From NCBI GenBank assembly GCA_950295325.1, contig OX485805.1, forward strand, positions 37,247,501 through 37,311,500: a DNA stretch of 64,000 nucleotides. The letters run 5' to 3'. Positions 21,508 through 33,745 of the stretch are shown piece by piece (positions within the stretch are counted from its first letter, which is position 1; each line of letters begins with the position of its first letter). Origin of the DNA: Polytrichum commune (taxonomy: Eukaryota; Streptophyta; Polytrichopsida; Polytrichales; Polytrichaceae). The notes under the pieces are model-generated. The model was not told where the DNA came from. It searched no databases and worked only from the letters and a program-made list of their open reading frames with translations. Made by a program: the position numbers and the translations under genes.

Positions 21508-24500
21508 TCAAGTTCCTGGGTGACGGTATCCACCCCTCTCTGGGATGGTTCGGATCTCAAAATCCTCCGCACGTCGAAACGATTGGCTCACAGGAGCCAC
21601 ACTGCTGATGATTCGCTTCACATGGACAGGCTCATGTCTAGCTGACTGGGTTATGAGTTTTCGACCTTCAGGAGACTCTCCATACCTGTTGTTGTTGTTA
21701 TTGTTGGTTATGGCATGGATATCAACCATCTCCTTCCTAAAAGATTGGGTGGCCGACTGGTCTGATTCATAGTAATTGTCTCGGGGGTACTCATCATCGA
21801 GGCTTGCAAAAACCTCTGGGGTATTCACCGGCTCGATCCCAATGTTGTTTTGCTGTTTCTTCCTCTTGGACCTCCGTGCCAGCGATTTCACCTTCTTCCA
21901 CCAGTCGGCCATAGTCTTGGAGTTCTGCTTCTCAGATTGTTCCTGATCAATGCAAACATGTCTTGAACAGTTAGTCTTTGTCATTACCATGAATCTCTCA
22001 ACTTGGATTTCAGAGTTAGGATTTTTCTTGGATCCGGAAAATGTGATACGAGATTCTAGCAATAATTTGTGGAATTTTTAGGCTCCCCCTGTTGCTGCTA
22101 TGATATTTCAAACTAGAAATTGACAGAATCATTAAATGCCTAAGTAGGTAGGTGTGGCCCCCATTTATGTTGATTTTTTAGCCTAGAACGAATTTTGAGC
22201 ACATAGTCCAATCCCTTTTAACCCCTAAGCACCCAAGCGACCATTTAGGTTGCCTGTTTGAGGGGAAGGGTCTTACATTCACCCATTGACCCCTTTCAAG
22301 GAGGGGACACTTCCCCAAGATTCCGAGGAAAGTTCTCAACTTAAGATAAATCTCTCCTTTCTAAAACAAGTGAGGTTACAATTCTAGACAACTCACAACA
22401 TTCACATGCATGGGCCTCCAACCATCTCAAATACATTGTCTTCAAAGCCTTGATTCTCAAAATTGAGAGAGTTCCATTCTTGAAAAAGTGGTTACTTAGT
22501 GAAACAAAAGTGCTCCTAATATATCTTAGATCACATAAATTTCAATTCATATGATCATTGACATCCAACACATGATTTTTTGGTGTCTGTTCTTAGATCC
22601 ACACCTAACCACACACCACTCAAAAACAGGTGTCCTTTTGATTTTAAGTGAATGCACTAGGCACGACGTTTACCTTACGGGTGCTTCCCTGCTTCAAAAC
22701 CTTTTGAGGGTCCACCTGCAATACATTTTTGACCTCGTGCCCATCGTAGGTTGACGGGACCAAGGAACTCGCCGCAACCTGTTGATCCTGCCCTCCCGAC
22801 AACACCGTTGATGCCACAAAACCCTCAACAACAGGGTTCTCCATGTTAGCAATTGATACGCTGCTGGTCGTCAACTGCAATATTTCAGAGCCCTTTGCAC
22901 TCGGTATCGGTTCCAGGTTCGTGGGATGGACGTAAAGGTCCGGAGGTTCACCCAAGAAAATTTCATCTGGGTCGACGACGTGATTAAGATCGAGAGTCAT
23001 CTTCACGTTGCCATTGTACGGTTCGGTGTTAAAAGCCTTCAATTCTGTGGACCGATCAAGGCTACTCGTGTATCCCGACTGCTCACTCATATTCATCTCC
23101 CTCTCGACCCCCAAGAAACTCTCTCCTAAGGCGCTGCTCTTCTTTGACCTTCGGGACTTCCCTAGATTGAAGATTTTCGACATAGATTTTTTCACCTCAC
23201 CGTCTCTCGTCGAGACATCGGTGGTCTTTTCAACTCGAGATGATGGTTTCGGATTCGAATCCAAACTTCCTCCTCTCTGTACTACTGGAGGTGGAAACTG
23301 CTCCGTTCCTGGATGATGGATGCGGAAGGTGCCTTCGGGTCCATACGGCATATCAATATTCTCGTAAGCTTCGTCGTGAGAAGGTAATATCTGTTCCTTC
23401 GATGAAGTCATTCCTTTAATCTCATCCCCTGTTGAGCTGTGCCGGTGATGTACCATAAACTTGTGTTTTGGAGGGGTGGTTCTCAGGTTTGTATCACTCT
23501 TTGATCTTTTCATGATGCTGACTGTGCCAGGTGATGTAATATGGCCGCCAGCTGAGCCATTCGTATGAATTTCCTGTGTCCTAGGCTGCAAAATTTGGAA
23601 CACAACACACTTGTCACTTATTGAACGTACCCTTGTGTACTGAAAGTGGATGTGGCATTACCCTATCTGCCTGTCAGTTTTATACATGACCAATTCTACC
23701 CATGAATGCCTAAATTATTCAAGTGCTGCATGTCATGTTGTCATTGGTTAAGAGTGCCTATAGATCCTACATGGCACCTTGAAAATTATTTACTTCGTCA
23801 CGTGGGTGTCAGACTGACCGTAACATATGGTACTGAGATCACCCTTCTCTCACCCGTCTTCCCAGCATCATAAAGCATAAAAATGTCTGGCATGATCCTC
23901 AGCACTCCAACGAACAAAACCACTGCTTGCCTATGTGGATCTACAAATGGGGATATCCAACTGCTAGTTACAGATGGGCTGGTTGAGTTCAAGAAATAGC
24001 CGGTTCAAGTTCAAGACTTTAGGCAAATCACTGATCATTTTAGAGGCACCTATAGAATATACCTTAAATTAATAAAGGAAAACCAAGAGATATCAACATG
24101 TAACCAGTTGGGCATGGAAACACTTGGATCTCGACCAATTACCCCGAACTCTCCCCCGACACCGATCCAAAGATAGTAAAAGAAGATAGTATGACATCAT
24201 TCTAAACTGCTACCCTTGGTACAAGTCCACGGACACATTACTAAACACCTGATTTAGTATGGCCCACACTAATTGTCTTGCAATCACTGGGTAGCACCTG
24301 AACAGGGTGTCATATGACACTTGGTGCTACATGACGAGTCATGAAAACCACTCTAGGTAACATGGCACACCAATTTTTAATGCCACACTGAATCAGATAT
24401 TTAGTGTTGCTCCCCAGTACTAATAAAACTTGAAGTGGAGGTTGCCACTGGACGTAGTGTCCATCTTTCAGAACCTAGCCCTTTGAGAAAGGCAAGACAA

Positions 24501-27500
24501 AGCAATAGAGTATCTTATTCTCCCTACTCCAGGTCAGAGATGCGTACCTCCGTTCCCGCTCCACTTGTGCGAGTCTCCTCAAGGGGAGGAGTCCCTTTAC
24601 TGCAGTTACCCACAGTGATTGCAAATCGTAGGCGCCCATGTGGCACATTTTCGAGAAGTTGATCAAACTCATGACGCTCTCCATCATGATAATCTTTCAC
24701 AGAAACGCTACATATCCTGACCATCAACAAAATCACAAAGAAAACAATTCTTAAGTCAAAATGGAATAATAAATGCAGACATGAGAGAAAGCGATTTAAA
24801 AGTCAACATTGATCACATGTTGGTGACCCACATTGGCCCAAAATAATTAGAATGCACAATGAGAAAGGTCTCTTTGTGCAAAAACCACATACCCGAGCTC
24901 TTCTGACCGTCCTATGCGGTCCTTGTCCCTCACACGCAAGGTCAGCACATTCAGTAAGTCCCAACTTTTAATGGGCATAAGATGCACCTCCTTCTCCCAC
25001 TTTGGGTTGAGAGTTTTATGTTTCACTTTTGTTTTTGCACGATGTTGGCCAAGTGAAAGCTCCACAAATGGATCGGATAACCCTGTGGTACAACAAGACA
25101 GCAATGAGCTGGCAGAAGCACAATATTAACCCGATTTGAGTACCCTACCAAATGAAACACCAAGGTCAAAGCCTCCTTTACTTCCAGGAAATATAAAATT
25201 ATATTTGCAATAGGGTTTAATTTACTTGTGTTTCTCTTGTATACGCAAACACTGCTCAGACCTGGCATCTCATAACTTAGTAGCTCTGACAAAAAAATCC
25301 AGATGCTAAGTGATGAAATTGACTACACTGTTTATAGTGATTAGTGTCACCAGCCTAATAGTGTTCTTACCCTATTATGAGGCCTATGCCTAGGTTACAC
25401 TCACAGTCAATGGGCCCCACTAAATGTCATACCATTAAAACAAAAAAATAAAACATAAAATAAAATAACACACGCTTCAAATAGTTACTTATATGGACAC
25501 ATAGTATTATGTTGACAATTAGCAGAGGTGACATTTCTAATCCTATAGTCAATTAGTGTATCCCTTTGCACATAGTGTACGTGACACCTAATTTATAAAC
25601 AGTGTAGTCAGATACTCACCATTCTTATCTGCAGCCTTCAAATTGGTGGCTTCCAAAATCTCCACGCGGACCACTGAAGGCACATGATCTACAGTGAAAA
25701 AATCTGTTACACCAGTCAGCCCAGTACAAGGTGTTATTATTTGCATTGTTTCTTGCATATTAAAAACATGTGCCAGTAAGAGTCTGAACGGATCAATAAC
25801 TAACTTTTCTTTCTCAATAGATATTAATCAGTAAATGGTTAATTAAACGATTAAACCATTCCAAGTGCAGTATGTGTATTCTTCAGGTTATATAAGTGCT
25901 GGGCCAAACCATTTCCATTTGCCCTCGCCAGCTGTGATCTTGGGTCAGGCCACATCATATTGCTTACAAGCTTTTCCATATCCACAACCAACATGTTTGG
26001 CTGCACAGACACAAGGGTAGCCTAGTTTAATCTTTAAGACCAAAGGCCCAGATCACTTTTTGCAAGTCATATGTAAGCATTTCCAGTTGTATCTAGAAAC
26101 TATAACCCCAACTAAATTCGACCAATACATCTACAGACTTGTCGAATTAAGGAGACTATTAATATCAAGTAGGTTATGAGCTTGTGTCTAGTGCAAAATA
26201 TTCTACTATATTTGATAGTTTGGCAACCATTGCTACATGTAACCATATCTTTGCATGATTTTACTAAGGGCCGGTTTACATTACGGTGGAGAAGGCCTCC
26301 GGTCGGTCAAGAATGCTTGGCCAAGACATGGTTATATGAGGCATATGGTGGATGTGCCGGAGAAGAATTAAAGGCAATAAAATATTGTTATTGAGTTGGG
26401 CTTCTCCGGAGGAGGAGTTTCTTGTCCGGCCTCTTGAGGCCGGAGAAGCCCAACTCCAAAAAGTGGCGCCATGTAGGCGGCCATGTCATTTTATCATCCA
26501 TGAGAAAAGTTCACCACCATTGTTTTCTTCACCTAGTGTAAACACCCACCGGTCAAGAGTTGCATTTTCGACCAATCACAATTGAGAAACGCCCTTTTTT
26601 TCATGACCGGTGGACTTCTCCACCGTAGTGTAAACCGGCCCTAAGTGTTATAAGAAACTTCATTTCAAGCTTTTTTTTCCCAAGTTTTCAAACTCATTCT
26701 ATGTTGTGGGATATAATCCAATCCAAGACATAGGCTTGCAGTTTGTTTGTCTGCATCTTTGGATAACTGAATTCAGCAGATAATTGACATCATCTAAAGG
26801 AAATTTCCATTCTTTAGGCATTACCCACCTGAAACTAACAGTATAATAATTTATATTTTGCTCTAATGATCATGGGTGGAATTTGATTTATCGGAGAGAG
26901 GAGAACCTACAACTTCATATTATTCCACAAGGTCAACATAAAACTCACATACCTCAACAACTGTCTGAACAAGTGCAGTAGCCAGAGTTTTCTCCTGATA
27001 AAAGCAACCAACCCAGGATCTCATTTAGGTTCAAAGCTCAGAACAAGTAGTATATGTGCTATATGTATACAGTGGCTAAGCAACTAAGAGTCTATATAGC
27101 TAGGATACAATAGAAACTTCAACAACTGCAATATTAAGAGATCTTAAAGAACACAATAGAGTTATCCTGTAACTCAATGGGACATTTTGTCAGGAGTTGG
27201 TCCCCTATGGATTTGTATTGGTTGTTTTTCTTACAATGTTAATAATTTCTTTCCACTTACAGTGTAGGCTTGAAGGTGGTGTTTGAATTTGAATGAAGAG
27301 CAACCTATTTCGGTTCATTGAGGGCCAAACTCATTCTAGCATCTCTTGCCATGCCAAAATGAGTTTGACCCTTAATGAACCAATATAGGATGTTCTACGT
27401 TCAAACCTCCACACAACTTCCAAGCATGCACTGCAAACTTATCGAACATGTGAGGTATCATATGCAGAACAACCTACTCCCAATGAAAAGTCATGTTAGA

Positions 27501-30500
27501 GGATAACTTTAGTGTAAAACAGACACTGCAGGAGGACACAAGGTAACAATGTCAAATAAAAAAAGTGTAATGAGCTTGTGGTTGTGAAGTAGAAATTTAC
27601 CACCCAGTTGGCTAGACCAGGAATGAGGCTCACATCCACACCTTTCTTGTATATTGTCCGAGCAGTCATGTTCACAGTGGGTGCTTGAGCAAAACAAAAG
27701 CGCACCCGTCCTATGACTGGCCAGCCTTCCACAAACTTCATGGAAAACTTCACCTGCAAATGTAGAATGAATGTCATTTTTCAACTAGAAGACATTGGTT
27801 AAAATGGCACTTTTGTTAAACTGAGAAGTACATCTCAGATTCCCAGCCCAGGTATAGAGGATCCTGACAGGTATAAGATACAATAGAAATCCCAGAACTG
27901 TGCAATTCAAAAAAAGTAATTTATTAAAATCTAAGATTAACTTCCAAAATTGTAGTCAAGTCCAGATCTAAATGACTTGAACCAAGTAATGCATCCTGTG
28001 ATATATCTAGCAGAAGTGTGAACTGCATGTGCCAATGAAGATTGGCACTAATTGATGCATGAAATATGTGATCTTTGATTCAGTGCCACATCTTTCAAAA
28101 CGATTTTGTTAATAGTCAGTAGACTATGAAAGAAATTAAAAACTTTCAGGTTGAGGATTGTCAGTTTAATAAAATGTTCATTACAAGCCTGGCCTTCTTA
28201 TTATCCAACATGCCAAATTTGATCTGAATCAAGTCATGCATTATGGATTGCAAAAGTACCCCTAACCTACAGATATTTTAGGCCAGTGTGTTAAGGAGAA
28301 TACACAAATGGCAGGATGACATTCTAATAAATGCTGCAATAGGTCGTTGTGTCTTTCAAGCAAAGAACTGTTCAGACTATCAACATTCAACTTTACCAAT
28401 TCAGAATGAAAATATGAACATACCGTGCCCTGAATGTGCAAGTCTGAGATATAAAAAGTGCTCTTGAAGCCACCAAGGCTGCGGATTGTCTGTATTACCA
28501 TCTCCGCATTCATATCATTCCCTGAAAAGAATTCCATTGTAGCTTCAAACACCTGCAAAAGATGAGAATTTAGAACAACATTTACCTACCCCTTGAAATT
28601 CAGCCTCTGTTTAAATTCCAAAACCAATGAGGGCCAAAGATGCAGAGTATTCAGTTATCGTTCCAATGACCTTCATGATACTAACCCAATACTCATAAAC
28701 GTCAGGATTGCGAAGTTTACCACACTACCACCATCTCGAGGTTGTTCCAAGGCACGCATACGGCTAAACATGGGTGGTGTATCTCCCAGATGAAGAGATT
28801 GCAATGTCACCTCTTTCTGCAACCAAAAAATGATTCTCATTTACACATGTTTCAAATCCAAAACTTCAACCAATGCACCCTCTCCTCTGATTCCTGCTGC
28901 AATTGCCATGAACAGAATGCACTAAAGTAATTTTGCTGAGAACATCATATCAGCCACGGAAATGGTAAAGATGATGTTTTACTCATAAAAGAGGTTTAGA
29001 TGACACACCACAGGCCACGGTTTAAATGCATTGAGGAACCACGGGGCCATGGGCTTGAAAAAGTGATTTGATGCAAAGTTCTCCATGCATACTGGCCACA
29101 TGCTCTTGATGCCTTCATTTAGCCAACGTAAAGATTCACCATCGGTTAAATCCTGAAAGGTGATAGAATTTCACATGATCAGAGATGAGGTGTTTGGTGG
29201 CAATCTGTTGCACGAACATTTCAAAAGCAGGAGAAAAAATAATCGATTTTCATCAATCACTTAAGCATCCTGCCCACACTGATTTGTGGATCAGAATCCG
29301 AGGAACTCATCAAAAAACTGTTGCACGACTGGGCATACTAATGACCAGATCATTTGACTAGATTTGCGACAACAACAATTGTAATCAATGGTTTAGCACC
29401 AACAGTGGTGCGTCATCAAACTAGTGAGTTCCCTTCTTCTCAAGATTCTTTCACAAAAAATGAGAATGTAGGATCTATACCCTTCTTGTATTGGTCTTCC
29501 TCCACTCCTCAAAGGCAATCTTCCTCCTTTCCTTCTCCCGCCCTTTTTTTTCTACCTGAATGCAATTCAGACTAACTTCATCAACTTCCGCACTTGTTAC
29601 AAAGAAGCATGATCAACACGTTCAACATCTTGAACAGGATAAAGAAAACATATAATAAGCTCAAAAACAGGGAGAAACCAAGTCTACCGCACATCATTCA
29701 GATTATTTCACACATGTTTGTTCTGAAACAATTGAGCTTCTGCAGTAACTGAAGTGCTTTAGACTTCTGGTTCTAATTTCAAGGCCAAAGTGTTCAAGCG
29801 CACTTGGTTCCTGTCATTCTGTAGTATGTACTGATTAATCAAGAAACCCATCTTCTTGTGGGTTCCTTCCATTATTTTATGTAGTTCCACTACTACAGAA
29901 AATACTGAGTCCCAATCTGTCAAACCATTGCTTCCGAACAAGAATAGGGTCTGGCCCAGCAACCCTCAAAAATAATGTAACAATACTATTCATGAGATTA
30001 AGATGCCATATGGGCTGTAACTTATGAGAGTTGCAAGACATTTTGCAATGGGAACTCCAGAACGACAACAGAGTTTATCCTTGAACTCAATGGGATTTTT
30101 CATTGGGAGTTGATCCCCTACAATCTTTCATTTGTTGTATTGCATTTAATATCAATAATTTATTTCCACTTGTGGTGCATGCTAGGAGGTAGTGTTTGAA
30201 TTTGAAAGAAGAGCAACCTATTTCGTGAAGTTCAGTGAGGGCCCAAAACACCTGTTCGCATGCCAACATGAGTTTGACCCTCGATGAACCTCTATAGAAT
30301 GTGTGAATAACCTACACACTACCTCCAAGCATGGACCACAAAGTTACCGAACATTGAAGGTATGCTGTGCAAAACAACCAACTCCCGACCAAAAGTCATG
30401 ATGAGTTAAGGATTGAAACGGTAAGTGGCCACTGAAGCTGACAATCTGAAAGGACAGGAAGCATTGCAACATTTCTTGTTTGCAATGTTATGGAAATAAA

Positions 30501-30881
30501 GAAATTTGACCTTCCACACCACCATAGCCAAACTGCCATGCCAGTAATTTTGGATGCATCAAGATTGGACCAGATTGGCAGAGGGCAGTACTGATGATTG
30601 TTGCTGTCTTGTGAAGATTAATATATCAAAGTATTGGAAAAAGGTTCTGTTCAAGACGAGCTAATTGAATTGTTCAGTCAACAAGGTGATTGAGGGAGGA
30701 ATTTTTACAAGACCTGGAAGAGGTAGGCGGCGCAGAGGCATAGCAACAAGAGGCTTTTCAAGCCAAAGGAAGAGAACGTCCAAATGATGACCAACATCAC
30801 CAGCACATGCAACATGAAAGGGAGCTGATCCAAGGCCGTCGCCAGCCCGGACTCCTTCTCGTCCGCAGCTGGGCCCTCCAT
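21508..30881 (-). CDS. Gene 2: NTMC2T5/T6-type SMP-C2 membrane protein, 13 exons
   Basis: Coding exons are 30714-30881, 29481-29555, 29012-29152, 28721-28816, 28424-28552, 27601-27753, 26953-26994, 25910-26000, 25620-25688, 24893-25082, 24548-24707, 22674-23585 and 21508-21942. They join in phase throughout to 886 residues. Residues ~20-55 form an N-terminal membrane anchor; ~82-285 an SMP lipid-transfer domain (GESLRWLNEGIKSMWPVCME, GWPVIGRVRFCF, PNMLVVDMEKLV); ~300-425 a single C2 domain. Candidate calcium ligands are D319, D325, D374, D376 and an acid at E382/E383. Residues 439-886 are a basic, Ser-rich tail. By family these proteins tether the ER to other membranes and move lipids, as in extended synaptotagmins. 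The start has an in-frame TAG 27 nt upstream. Two donors are weak (CAG/GTCTTG after exon 1, ATG/GTTTGG after exon 8); the exon 3 donor could lie 3 bp further on. Introns hold five repeat copies. Tail length exceeds what I recall for Arabidopsis members. Confidence 0.9.
22540..22640 (+). repeat. Family K terminal motif in gene 2 intron 12
   Basis: The block TTTTTTGGTGTCTGTTCTTA, then GATCCACACCTAACCACACA and CCACTCAAAAACAGGTGTCC, matches the other family K copies. A stray AGCACATAGTCCAATCC lies apart from it near 22199. Orientation is antisense to the gene. Confidence 0.5.
23943..24165 (+). repeat. Dispersed repeat family E, copy 4, in gene 2 intron 11
   Basis: Colinear with copy 1: CAACTGCTAGTTACAGATGG, GTTCAAGACTTTAGGCAAAT, TTGGGCATGGAAACACTTGG, CCCCCGACACCGATCC. 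It is antisense to gene 2, just as copy 3 is antisense to gene 1. Confidence 0.65.
25321..25609. mobile_element. MITE family B, copy 1 (289 bp), in gene 2 intron 9
   Basis: Perfect inverted ends GACTACACTGTTTATA lead into inner blocks AGTGTCACC, GAGGCCTATGCCTAGGTTAC and TAGTTACTTATATGGACAC, shared with copy 2 at 39172. Its right end lies only 11 bp from the end of coding exon 9 (25620), immediately beyond the splice donor GTGAGT. Confidence 0.8.
26268..26641. mobile_element. PIF-like MITE, family L copy 1 (374 bp), in gene 2 intron 7
   Basis: Inverted ends start GGGCCGGTTTACA and continue through TACGGTGGAGAAG; TAA flanks both sides (26265-26267, 26642-26644). The centre contains a second palindrome, GAGTTGGGCTTCTCCGG against its complement around 26393-26455. 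The ends and duplication place it with PIF/Harbinger MITEs, related at the tip to the element at 46685 and to family A. Confidence 0.85.
27160..27511. mobile_element. MITE family D, copy 3, in gene 2 intron 6
   Basis: AGAGTTATCC at the left is answered by AGGATAACTTT at the right, with TTTTGTCAGGAGTTGGTCCC and CAACCTACTCCCAATGAAAA just inside. It forms long imperfect arms. Confidence 0.75.
30070..30414. mobile_element. MITE family D, copy 4, in gene 2 intron 1
   Basis: AGAGTTTATCC at the left, TTGGGAGTTGATCCCC inside, and CAACTCCCGACCAAAAGTC towards the right end. Same inner order as the other copies. Confidence 0.7.
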
Positions 30882-31040
30882 AGCTGCTGTCTTGTTGCAA
30901 GACTTCTATTTTCAACTGTAAAGATGGAGAAAAACCTTCTCACCTCATCCCCTCCCCAATAAACCCCACACTCCTGCTCCTGCTCCTGCTCCTTCACAAA
31001 TCAACCAGAACCAATTCTCCACCTTGTGATGTGGAATCCA

Positions 31041-31710
31041 AACTACACCAAGGAGTGGCGATGATCTTTTGTTCTTATGAGAGATGAAAACTCAATGGAG
31101 TCAAGAAATGTCCCAAATATCTTATTAGTACAACTGAAGGGGCTCCAAGGATGCCAAAATTAGGAAATGAAACCCAGCCAAACTACACCAAGGAGTGTGG
31201 ATGATCTTTTGTTCAGTGTATGGTGTAGGGGAAAGGGAACTATGAGAGTCGAAACTCAATGGAGTCAAGAAATGTCCCAAAGATTGCACAGTCCTCTTAT
31301 TAGTACAACTGGAGGGCACCAAGGATGCCAATGTTAGGAGATGACGCCCTGCCAAGACTACACCTAGAAGTGTGGATGCCCTTTTGTTCAGTGTATGATG
31401 GAGGGAAGGGAAATAATCATTAAGAGAAGAAACTCAATGGAGCCAAGAAATGTCCAAAAGATGGAGTTACAAGAATGCCAATGTTGGGAAATAACACCCT
31501 CCCAAACTACACCAAAGAGTGTGGATGCTCTATTGTTCAGTTGTCTGATGGAAGGAGGGAAGGGAACTATAAAGAGAAGAAACTCAATGGAGTCAAGACA
31601 TGTCCCAAAGATTGGTCAGTCCTCTTATTGTTAGTACAACTGAAGGGGCTACAAGGATGCAAATGTTGGGAAATGACACCCCTGCCACCGAAAAGGTGGA
31701 CACACAGCGG
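31041..31710. repeat. Minisatellite upstream of gene 2, four units of 150-178 bp
   Basis: The block AACTCAATGGAG starts at 31089, 31253, 31431 and 31581, each followed by AAGAAATGTCC, a TACAACTG block (absent in the third unit), AAGGATGCCAA, and ACTACACCAAGGAGTGTGGA. A partial unit precedes the first. The array begins about 160 bp upstream of the gene 2 start codon, so it lies in its 5' leader, 5' intron or proximal promoter. Confidence 0.85.
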
Positions 31711-32668
31711 TGTCCTGATCTGTGGGAAGCTCGAAGCTAAAAGTGGGTGTCTCCAAATTGAGGTCTACAGAAGGGAAGTGTGACACTATAATCTGATCAG
31801 GTTCTTGAAGAGTGGAAGTGCAGAATTGACGTCCAAGGAGGAAGTTGAAAGCAGTAGTGAGGGAAACTTTAAAAAGGAGCTATGGAGGTGGAGGATCAAC
31901 CATGAACACCCAGAAGGTGGAAGAAAGGCCCAAAGACTTGTCGATACTCGCAAGAGACGAAGAGAAAAAGGATACACACAGAAGCATTCTGAGAGAGGAA
32001 GAAGAAGAACGAGAAGCAGAACGAAAGAAGGAAAGGCGATCACAACTCCATTATTTTTTTTGTCTCTGTCTATTCCAAGAATCACACCTCGGAGTCGTTC
32101 GTTCCCCACTACTTGCCTACTAGTACCCCTTTCTGCTAAACCCCCCAACCTCAAAAATGGACAGCAAGAAAGGAACACACAAAGAGAGGGTAAAAGATTG
32201 GCTAGCACTTTCAGCCCAGCTCCGAAGCCAGCCAAATGGGAGTATCCCACTTGGAGGAAGTAGAAGTTAACCAACTTGGACGATCAGACATTGAACTGAA
32301 GGCACTTGATGATTCTTCCCAGATTCTCAAACCCACATTCCAACCAAACCAAACCAAACCAACTATGATCATGTCCAATACATGTGCCTTCGTTCATTCA
32401 GAAAGCTACTCCCAATCACTACTACAACCTCTTAAATCTTAACAACAGATTCCCACGTAGTCTCCAACCTCGGATACCGAAGCTTCACGATACAGAAAAC
32501 TAAGTGTAGCTTAGGGAATGACGCCACAACACGCAATCTGCACACCCAGAAAGTAAAACCCAAAAAAAAAACCAAAAAACTTCTAAAACCAATCCCTTTC
32601 CCCGACTGCTGTTGATGATGATTCTCCAAACCTCCCTTGCTAACCCTCGACAGAAAGACTCCTAGAGA

Positions 32669-32678
<10 letters not shown>
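31711..32678. other. Stretch upstream of gene 2 without supported gene
   Basis: Two long frames overlap on opposite strands (31805-32263 plus, 31786-32274 minus). Both products are compositionally biased (Arg/Glu-rich and Leu/Ser-rich), as expected from a purine-rich strand, so I do not call either. It may be part of gene 2's upstream intron or promoter. Confidence 0.35.

Positions 32679-32722
<44 letters not shown>
32679..32722. repeat. (GA)22 microsatellite
   Basis: Uninterrupted GA dinucleotides preceded by a short GT run. Read from the minus strand it is a CT tract downstream of the CpG-dense block, an arrangement common in plant promoters and 5' leaders. Confidence 0.95.
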
Positions 32723-32724
<2 letters not shown>

Positions 32725-32769
32725 TGTACAAAACAGTGATCCTACTAGCTCCCCTCTCCTAGAACATAA

Positions 32770-33330
32770 GCAAATGGATCCCGAATGCCGACTGGAGAAG
32801 ACTCGAGGAACCCAAGGGTATATCTCCCCTCAGCATTTGCGAGAGGCGCGGGTGGCGTGTGAGAGGGAAAACTACGGGAGATGACCACCGGTTGTTGTTG
32901 AGAGAGAAGCGAATTGCGGAGAAGCTACGGTGAGTTGAAGCACGTCGGAGAGCGCCGATACTGCGGCTGCTTGCTTGAACATATGGGGCGATTGCTGCGG
33001 GAGGTCTCCGAGGCGATCGGCGGCAGCAACAGCAGCAGCAGCATGGATGGATGGATGTGAGTGATGAGGTGGGTACGCGGCCCGAGGGAAGGTTTGTGAG
33101 AATTGCGGAGCTCGAGTGCCCAAAGATTCATGTCGACGTGTAGAGGTGTATTCTTCTTCATGGTCGCGGCAATCCGACCGCGGCGATAGGGTCCCCGCGG
33201 TGGACGGTCGTAGGGCCCCACATAGCGGTAACGTAACAGCCGATACACGTCCCGACAGCACGGCCTTGCGCTCACATTCCCGCCATCCAAGCAACGCTTT
33301 ACGGAGATAGGCTCCCTGTGCCTGGCTGTG
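32770..33330 (-). promoter_or_regulatory. CpG-dense block, candidate distal promoter or 5' exon of gene 2
   Basis: GC and CpG content jump well above the surroundings for about 500 bp. On the minus strand two frames are open (140 and 121 codons), with Ala and His/Pro runs but no recognisable domain. Followed on that strand by a CT tract and then by gene 2, the block could contain a transcription start and a non-coding first exon. It could equally belong to an independent transcript. Confidence 0.35.
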
Positions 33331-33374
33331 GGGGACGGGTATAGGTGTCGCGGTTACATATGCTAATGGTGTGG

Positions 33375-33745
33375 TCCCAAACCAATGTTGGACCGGTATA
33401 TAGGCGAATGCATGGTGCCAAGAATAACCGACGTCAATTTATTTGCATCAAGGAACCAACCGGTGGGTATCAAATTTGCGATATCAGTCAAATATTGATA
33501 TTTGTTGGGTACGTCAAGGTGAGAGAATTTTTGTATACACGAGTTGTTCTTTGGGTTAATACCATTTAATATCATATTGATGTCTGAGAGATTTAACCCA
33601 GGTATGAAGATTCTTGCATGGACCCATATGGTATCAAAAAAGAAGAATATTGTAAAATATCCATACCTTACTGGTATTATTAAGAAAATTGTGAAATCCT
33701 CATTAATGATAGCAAAGGGGTGTCGCTTCGAGAGTGTTTTGGCCA
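33375..33745. mobile_element. MITE family F, copy 2
   Basis: CCAATGTTGGACCGGTATAT at the left, then GGTGGGTATCAAATTTG and ATTGATATTTGTTGGGTA blocks, as in the other copies. The right end is not clearly defined. The frames 33363-33746 and 33544-33831 lie within it. Confidence 0.6.

Noticed and set aside
31786-32274. Overlapping 152- and 162-codon frames on opposite strands
   Set aside because: Both products are low-complexity results of a purine-rich strand, with no domain or splice support.
32872-33294. 140-codon minus-strand frame in the CpG block as a gene
   Set aside because: High GC lengthens random frames. The product is Ala/Ser/Pro-rich without a domain, and a second frame is open over the same bases.
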